From Pseudomonadota bacterium (GTDB lineage Bacteria > Pseudomonadota > Gammaproteobacteria > Steroidobacterales > Steroidobacteraceae): DNA of 5,581 nucleotides. Both the position numbers and the translations under genes were made by a program. The DNA lies in NCBI GenBank assembly GCA_018241455.1, contig JAFEDW010000140.1:1-5581 (forward strand), read 5' to 3'. Below the pieces are notes generated by a model that was given only the letters and a program-made list of their open reading frames with translations, searched no databases and was not told where the DNA came from. Positions 1 through 5,581 of this stretch are shown here, piece after piece. Numbering within the stretch: the stretch's first letter is position 1; each line of letters starts with the position of its first letter.

Positions 1-19
1 CGCGCGCGCGCGCGCGCGC
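1..19. repeat. Alternating (CG)n run at the window edge
   Basis: The first 19 bases are an uninterrupted CG alternation, broken by C at 20. In the rodZ frame it reads as alternating Arg and Ala codons just before the helix-turn-helix, which is plausible protein sequence. Its extent to the left is not visible. Alternating CG is the classic Z-DNA-prone sequence and is also error-prone to sequence, so the edge could be an assembly boundary. Confidence 0.8.
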
Positions 20-781
20 CGGGCTGACCATCGACCAGGTGGCCGACAAGCTCCGCCTCGACCGCAGCACGATCGTGGCACTCGAAGCCGACGACCACCG
101 CTCGATCGGTGCGGCAGTGTTCGTGCGCGGGTTCCTGCGCCGCTTCGCCACGCTGGTCGGTGAGTCGCCGGCGGAGATCGAGGCGCTCTATGCGCAACGC
201 CCGGATGCGGTGCTGCGCCCGGACCTGTCCCGCACCGGCATGCACCGCATCGAGTCGGCCGCGCACGGGCCGAAGCTCGGCCTGGTCCCGGCGGCCGTTG
301 CCGCGCTGATACTGGGTGTCGCCGCGGCCGTATGGTGGGCGATGCGCGCGAAACCGCCTTCGTACACGGTGGTGAGCGAAGTGCAGACGCAGGCCGGCGG
401 TGCCGCGCCAGCGCCTGCACCGGCCGCAGCGCCACCGGCCGCTCCGGCGGCGGGCAAACCGGCCGAGGCGCCGGTTGCCGCCGTCGCTGCGACGCCCGCG
501 CCGCCGGCCGTTGCGGTGCCGCGCCGCGAACTCGAGCTGGTGTTCAGCAGCGAATGCTGGGTCGAGGTCTACGATGCGCGCGGCTTCCGGCTGTTCTTCG
601 GATTCGGCCATGCCGGTACGACGCAGACGCTCAATGGCGTGCCGCCGTTCCGCTTCGTGCTGGGCAACGTGCCCGGGGTCGCAGTGAGCCTCGCGGGCGC
701 CGGCGTCAGCCTGCCCGAGGCGCCGGCCGGCGCGCGCGTGCGATTCACGCTCGATGCGGCGGGCAATGTGGCGGGTGTGCG

Positions 782-785
<4 letters not shown>
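1..785 (+). CDS. rodZ: RodZ-like cytoskeletal membrane protein, 5' end cut off by the window
   Basis: RodZ links cytoplasmic MreB filaments to the cell-wall elongation machinery and helps set rod shape. The first complete codon is at 3, and 260 sense codons are visible before the TGA at 783-785. Residues 1 to about 65 are most of a Cro/C1-type helix-turn-helix domain: the frame is open to the left edge and reads RARARAGLTIDQVADKLRL, then ALEADD, the usual RodZ opening. A hydrophobic segment at about residues 91-113 (nt 273-341) fits a single membrane span. A Pro/Ala-rich linker follows at about 130-172, then a C-terminal DUF4115-type domain with ECWVEVYDARG, comparable to DCWLEV in E. coli RodZ. 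The in-frame GTG at 39 would cut the HTH domain, so the true start lies outside the window. The gene overlaps hisS by four bases. Family assignment is confident; function is inferred from the family. Confidence 0.9.
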
Positions 786-2058
<1,273 letters not shown>

Positions 2059-2074
<16 letters not shown>

Positions 2075-2700
2075 ACGAGCAGGAGCAATGGGAGTTCGTG
2101 CGCAACTGGGTGCGCCAGAATGCCCTGTGGGTCGTCGCGGGCGTGGCGCTCGCGGCGGGCGGACTGTGGGGCTGGCAGGCCTGGCAGGCCCACAAGGAAG
2201 CCGGGCTGCTGGCGGCCGGCAAGCAGTATGCCGATCTCGTGCAGGCTTTCGGCAAGAACGACAAGGCGACCGTGCTGGCGCTCGCCGACAAGCTGTCGGC
2301 CGACCATCCGCATACCGGTTACGCCGACCAGGGACAGCTGGCCGCCGCGCGCATGCAGGTCGAGGGCAATGACCTGGCCGGGGCGCTGGCGCGGCTGCAG
2401 CGGGTCAGCAACGCGACTTCCGATCCCGAACTCGCGCTGGTGGTGCGGATGCGCATCGCGCGGTTGCAGATCGAACAGCACCAGGCCGATGCCGCGCTCG
2501 CGACGCTCGCCGCGGTCGAGCCGGGCGCATTTGCGGGCCGTTTTGCCGAGGTGCGCGGCGATGCGCTGTTCGCCAAGGGCGATCGCGCCGGCGCGCTGAA
2601 GGCCTACCGCGAGGCACAGGCTGCCGAAGGCGCGCAGCCGGGTGGTTCGTCAGGCGACGACCTGCTCGCGCTGAAGATCAACGAGCTGACGCACTCCTAG
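2059..2700 (+). CDS. yfgM: YfgM-type single-span membrane protein with TPR-like periplasmic domain
   Basis: YfgM of E. coli is an inner-membrane protein associated with the SecYEG translocon and the periplasmic chaperone PpiD. The product here is 213 residues, near the E. coli length of about 206. It has a short charged cytoplasmic N-terminus (DEYMNEQEQWEFVRNW), one membrane span at about residues 23-42, and an Ala-rich helical region with TPR-like character to the end. Family-like stretches are ARLQRVSNATSDPELALVVRMRIARLQ in the middle, split here as two shorter blocks, then RGDALFAKGDRAGALKAYREA and a C-terminal LLALKINEL, matching MQMKINNL in E. coli. GTG 2059 is chosen for its AGGAGG and family N-terminus; it overlaps hisS by 16 bases. 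An in-frame GTG at 2005 would add 18 residues unlike the family. Position between hisS and bamB supports the call. The partner role is inferred from the family. Confidence 0.9.
2173..2190 (+). repeat. Two-copy 9-bp tandem duplication in the yfgM-like gene
   Basis: TGGCAGGCC occurs twice back to back, in a phase that encodes Trp-Gln-Ala-Trp-Gln-Ala at the periplasmic end of the membrane span. It keeps the reading frame. E. coli YfgM has a similar Trp/Tyr-rich exit from the membrane, so the protein pattern is not odd in itself. Confidence 0.7.
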
Positions 2701-2703
2701 GAA
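2699..2703 (+). promoter_or_regulatory. Ribosome binding site AGGAA of bamB
   Basis: AGGAA begins within the TAG stop of the yfgM-like gene and lies four bases before the bamB ATG at 2708. The overlap of stop codon and binding site suggests re-initiation by ribosomes finishing the upstream gene. Confidence 0.55.
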
Positions 2704-2707
2704 TCCC

Positions 2708-3871
2708 ATGACCCGACGCATCGTGACCCTGGCGGCCGTGGCCGCCGCGCTGGCGGCGCTCGTTGCCTGCTCGCACACGCCATCGAGCACGAAGAAAAAG
2801 AACGAAAAGCCGACGCCGCTGGCGAAGATCAGCGCGCAGTTCCAGCCGGTGCGCGTGTGGAGCGCGACGGTGGGCAAGGGCGAGCCGAAGCTGCGCCTCG
2901 GGCTCGCGCCGGTAGTCGACGGCAAGCGCGTCTACGCCGCCGGCCCGCACGGCGAGGTCGTCGCGCTCGACCTCGCGACCGGTCATCGCGCCTGGCAGAA
3001 GCAGCTCAAGCTGCCGCTCTCGGGCGGTCCCGGGGCCGGCAACGGCCTGGTGCTGGTGTGCAGCAGCGGCGGCACCGTCGTCGCGCTGTCCGCCAGCGAC
3101 GGCGCCGAACGCTGGCGCGCCGACCTGAATTCGGAGTTGCTGTCCGCGCCGGCGATCACGCCGGAACTGGCCGTGATTCGCACCGTGGATGGCAAGCTCT
3201 ACGCGCTCGAAACTGCGACCGGCAAGCAGCGCTGGGTCACCGACCAGCAAGTGCCCAAGCTTTCGCTGCGCGGCACCAGCCGGCCCGTGGTCGCGGGCGA
3301 ACTCGTGTATTCGGGCTTCGACAATGGCCGGTTGATGGCGGTGACGCTGGCCGGCGGCACGACGGCCTGGGACGTGGCGGTCGGGCAGCCGCGCGGCAGC
3401 AGCGAACTACAGCGCCTCATCGACGTCGATTCGCCGGCGGAGATCGATGGCGATGACATCTTCGCGGTGGCCTTCCAGGGCCACGCCGTGCGCCTGGCGC
3501 GCGATTCGGGCCGCGAGATCTGGTCGCACGAGATCTCCAGCTACCGCGGGCTCGCGGCCGATGCGCTCGGCGTCTACGTGTCGACCGCCGACGGCGACGT
3601 CGTACGCCTCGATCGCGCCAGCGGCGCCGAGCGCTGGCGGCAGAAGGCACTGGAGCGGCGCTCGCTGAGTGCGCCGGTGCTGCAGGGCGATTACGTGCTG
3701 GTGACCGACTACCAGGGCGTCATTCACTGGCTGAGCGACGACGACGGATCTTTCGTCGCGCGCGCCAAAGGCGGTGGGCGCATCAGCGCGGCCCCGGTGG
3801 TGGCCGGCGGCCTGGTCATCGTGCAGACCGACAAGGGGGCGATCGAAGCGTGGCGCGCGCCGGTGAAGTGA
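2708..3871 (+). CDS. bamB: Outer-membrane protein assembly lipoprotein BamB
   Basis: BamB is the beta-propeller lipoprotein of the BAM complex, which folds and inserts outer-membrane proteins; it binds the POTRA domains of BamA on the periplasmic face. The precursor has 387 residues (E. coli 392). It starts with a lipoprotein signal peptide, MTRRIVTLAAVAAALAALVA, ending in lipobox LVAC with Cys21; Ser at +2 predicts outer-membrane sorting. A Lys-rich tether follows at about 29-34. From about 48 to 383 there are repeated PQQ-type blades, for example EVVALDLATGHRAWQ, TVVALSASDGAERWR, KLYALETATGKQRWV and DVVRLDRASGAERWR. The two loops shown in E. coli to contact BamA are kept: LSLRG (185-189, with Leu185, Leu187, Arg188) and LIDVD (237-241, with Asp239 and Asp241). 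A seven-base gap separates it from the upstream gene, and der follows 26 bases on. Confidence 0.97.
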   Translation: MTRRIVTLAAVAAALAALVACSHTPSSTKKKNEKPTPLAKISAQFQPVRVWSATVGKGEPKLRLGLAPVVDGKRVYAAGPHGEVVALDLATGHRAWQKQLKLPLSGGPGAGNGLVLVCSSGGTVVALSASDGAERWRADLNSELLSAPAITPELAVIRTVDGKLYALETATGKQRWVTDQQVPKLSLRGTSRPVVAGELVYSGFDNGRLMAVTLAGGTTAWDVAVGQPRGSSELQRLIDVDSPAEIDGDDIFAVAFQGHAVRLARDSGREIWSHEISSYRGLAADALGVYVSTADGDVVRLDRASGAERWRQKALERRSLSAPVLQGDYVLVTDYQGVIHWLSDDDGSFVARAKGGGRISAAPVVAGGLVIVQTDKGAIEAWRAPVK

Positions 3872-3897
3872 GCGCGCGCCCGTAACGTGATCAAACC

Positions 3898-5277
3898 ATG
3901 CTCCCGGTGGTGGCAATCGTCGGCCGGCCGAATGTCGGCAAGTCGACGCTGTTCAATGCGCTGACGCGCACGCGCGATGCGATCGTCGCCGACCTCCCCG
4001 GCGTCACGCGCGATCGCCAGTACGGTTACGCGCGCATCGGTGCGATTCCCTGCGTGCTCATCGACACCGGCGGCCTGGTCGACAAGCCCAACGCGATCGA
4101 AGCGCAGATGCGCGAGCAGACCGAGAAAGCCGTCGCCGAGTGCGATCGCATCATCTTCCTCGCCGATGCGCGCGCCGGCCTGACCGCGCAGGATCGGCAC
4201 ATCGCCGACGAGCTGCGCCGCGCCGGCAAGCCGGTCACGCTGGCGATCAACAAGGCCGAAGGGCTGGATGACGATCTGGTCGCGGCGGATTTCCAGGTGT
4301 TGGGTCTGGGCCAGCCGCACGCGATCGCCGCCGCGCACGGCCAGGGCTGCCGCGAACTGATCGATGCGGTGCTCGACGGGCTGGAAGCCGGGCCGGCGCC
4401 GGCCGACGACACCAGCGCGATCCGCGTCGCGATCATCGGCCGGCCGAACGTCGGCAAGTCGACGCTGGTGAATCGCCTGCTCGGCGAGGAGCGCGTCATC
4501 GCCAGCGAACAGCCGGGCACGACACGCGATTCGATCATGGTGCCGTTCCAGCGCGACGGCCGCGAATTCCTGCTGGTCGACACCGCCGGCGTGCGCCGCC
4601 GCTCGAAGGTCGAGGATGCCGTCGAGCGCGCCAGCGTCGCGCGCACGCTGCAGGCGATCGCCGAGGCGCACGTGGTCGTCATGGTGCTCGATGCGCACGA
4701 CAGCATCGGCGAGCAGGATGCCAGCGTGCTCGGCCAGGCGCTCGAGCGCGGCCGCGTGTTGCTGATCGCGGTCAACAAGTGGGACGGCATCCCGATGGAC
4801 CAGCGCGACGAGATCCGCCGGCTGCTGTCGCTGAAGCTCGATTTCGTGCCGTTCGCGCCGCAACACTTCATCTCGGCGCGCCACGGCACCGGCGTCGGCG
4901 AGCTGGCGCGCGACCTGGTGCGCGGGTACGACGCCGCGATGCGTGCGATGTCGACGCCGCAGCTGACCAAGGTGCTCGAGAAGGCGATCGAGGCGCACCA
5001 GCCGCCGATCGTCAAGGGCCGGCGCATCAAGCTGCGCTATGCGCACCAGGGCGGCCGCAATCCGCCGCGCATCGTCATCCATGGCAACCAGACGGTCGCG
5101 GTGCCCGATTCGTACCGCCGCTACCTCGCCAACGTGTATCGCGAGGCCTTCGACCTGTACGCCACGCCGGTGGCGATCGATTTCCGCACCGATGCGAATC
5201 CCTACGACCGGCTCAAGGCCGGGAAGCGCCGCCCGCGGGCGGCAGGAACAATGCCGGGTCGACGAAAGCGCGGTTGA
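3898..5277 (+). CDS. der: Ribosome biogenesis GTPase Der (EngA), double G-domain
   Basis: Der is an essential GTPase that helps mature the 50S ribosomal subunit. It has two tandem G domains and a C-terminal KH-like domain; this copy has 459 residues. GD1 has GRPNVGKS (9-16), Thr37 in PGVTRDR, DTGG (56-59) and NKAE (118-121). GD2 has GRPNVGKS (181-188), PGTTRDS (206-212), DTAG (228-231) and NKWD (293-296). The KH-like region is about 352-435, with HQPPIVKGRRIKLRYAHQGG and IHGNQ, then a basic tail ending GRRKRG. The NKAE motif replaces the textbook NKxD Asp with Glu. The inter-domain linker (about 161-174) is short and lacks the long acidic insert of E. coli. An in-frame stop at 3883 makes ATG 3898 the first usable start. 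The leader 3872-3897 has no clear Shine-Dalgarno, so translation may depend on coupling to bamB. Its 3' end overlaps the convergent peptidase gene. Confidence 0.97.
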   Translation: MLPVVAIVGRPNVGKSTLFNALTRTRDAIVADLPGVTRDRQYGYARIGAIPCVLIDTGGLVDKPNAIEAQMREQTEKAVAECDRIIFLADARAGLTAQDRHIADELRRAGKPVTLAINKAEGLDDDLVAADFQVLGLGQPHAIAAAHGQGCRELIDAVLDGLEAGPAPADDTSAIRVAIIGRPNVGKSTLVNRLLGEERVIASEQPGTTRDSIMVPFQRDGREFLLVDTAGVRRRSKVEDAVERASVARTLQAIAEAHVVVMVLDAHDSIGEQDASVLGQALERGRVLLIAVNKWDGIPMDQRDEIRRLLSLKLDFVPFAPQHFISARHGTGVGELARDLVRGYDAAMRAMSTPQLTKVLEKAIEAHQPPIVKGRRIKLRYAHQGGRNPPRIVIHGNQTVAVPDSYRRYLANVYREAFDLYATPVAIDFRTDANPYDRLKAGKRRPRAAGTMPGRRKRG

Positions 5278-5581
5278 GCGCGACGCCGAAGTGCAGGTGC
5301 GGGCCAGTCACGCGACCGGTCGCCCCGACCGCGCCAATGATTTCACCGACCGCGACCCGTTCGCCGATCTGCACGTCGATGCGCGAGAGGTGGCAGTACA
5401 TCGTGGTGAATCCCTCGCCGTGGTCGATCAGCACGGTGTTGCCGTTGAAGAAATAGTTGCCGGTATCGCTGACCACGCCGGCCGCGGCGGCACGCACCGG
5501 CGTGCCGATGCGCGCGGCGATGTCCATGCCGCTGTGCGGATCGCGCGCCGCGCCGTTGAAGAATCGCCGCAACCCGAAGGA
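5213..5581 (-). CDS. M23-family (LytM-like) zinc metallopeptidase, N-terminal part outside the window
   Basis: M23 peptidases cut peptide cross-links in peptidoglycan, or serve as non-catalytic activators of amidases. The visible C-terminal 122 residues, read from 5581 down to a stop at 5213-5215, hold nearly the whole catalytic domain. Counting from the first visible codon, HSGMD supplies zinc ligands His16 and Asp20, YCHL gives His64, and GPHLHFG gives His95 and the third zinc ligand His97. By comparison with LytM (ligands His210, Asp214, His293; catalytic His260, His291) the active set is complete, so an active endopeptidase is likely. The TTG at 5570-5572 is not the start: the frame continues to the edge with SFG ahead of LRR, matching the family. 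The N-terminus, including any signal peptide, is unseen. The gene is convergent with der and overlaps it by 65 bases. The specific subfamily cannot be named from this part. Confidence 0.93.
   Translation of the reverse strand, partial: SFGLRRFFNGAARDPHSGMDIAARIGTPVRAAAAGVVSDTGNYFFNGNTVLIDHGEGFTTMYCHLSRIDVQIGERVAVGEIIGAVGATGRVTGPHLHFGVALNRAFVDPALFLPPAGGASRP
5228..5243. repeat. Perfect 16-bp palindrome in the der/M23 overlap
   Basis: GCCGCCCGCGGGCGGC equals its own reverse complement. As RNA from either strand it can form a 6-bp G/C stem with a CGCG loop. It lies in the coding end of der (Arg-Arg-Pro-Arg-Ala) and, on the other strand, in the Pro-Pro-Ala-Gly-Gly end of the peptidase. No T-run follows on either strand, so it is not a standard intrinsic terminator, but it is the only hairpin candidate at this convergent junction. 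Confidence 0.6.

Noticed and set aside
39..41. GTG as a start for rodZ
   Set aside because: It would remove the first helix of the HTH domain, and the frame continues to the left edge with family-like sequence.
332..781. N-terminal extension of the hisS frame back to 332
   Set aside because: It lies inside rodZ, has Arg/Gly-rich composition unlike any HisRS N-terminus, and the conserved HisRS start aligns with TTG 782.
2791..2800. A-rich Lys codons in bamB as a programmed frameshift site
   Set aside because: The run has five A residues, not the A AAA AAG slippery heptamer, and the zero frame encodes a full BamB.
3724..5082. Long open frame on the minus strand opposite der
   Set aside because: Der is complete on the plus strand with all G motifs. 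The antisense product is a low-complexity mirror of codon bias.
5570..5572. TTG as the start of the M23 peptidase
   Set aside because: It falls within the conserved SFGLRR entry to the catalytic domain, and the frame is open to the window edge, so the gene simply continues outside.

Overview
The window is a very G+C-rich stretch of chromosome from a gram-negative bacterium, most likely a gammaproteobacterium. The gene order rodZ, hisS, yfgM-like, bamB, der is the known gammaproteobacterial cluster (E. coli rodZ-ispG-hisS-yfgM-bamB-der). The BamB and YfgM proteins imply an outer membrane. A high-G+C lineage such as Xanthomonadales or a neighbouring order is my guess only; nothing here fixes the family.

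Layout: five plus-strand genes are packed as an apparent operon. They are the 3' part of rodZ (left edge to 785), hisS (782-2074, TTG start, 4-base overlap with rodZ), a yfgM-type TPR membrane protein gene (2059-2700, 16-base overlap with hisS), bamB (2708-3871, 7-base gap) and der (3898-5277, 26-base gap). A minus-strand gene for an M23 zinc peptidase enters from the right edge and ends at 5213. Its 3' end overlaps that of der tail-to-tail by 65 bases. No RNA genes, mobile elements, CRISPR arrays or convincing promoters are visible, and no gene-free stretch exceeds 26 bases.

Functionally the block joins envelope construction (RodZ for cell shape, YfgM at the translocon, BamB in outer-membrane protein assembly, an M23 peptidase probably acting on peptidoglycan) with translation (HisRS) and ribosome biogenesis (the Der GTPase). 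All visible catalytic and binding residues look intact. This is an ordinary core locus. I found no undescribed system. The points worth a second look are the direct rodZ-hisS junction without ispG, the convergent der/M23 overlap containing a perfect 16-base palindrome, the GD1 guanine-specificity motif of Der with Glu in place of Asp, and the (CG)n run at the left edge.
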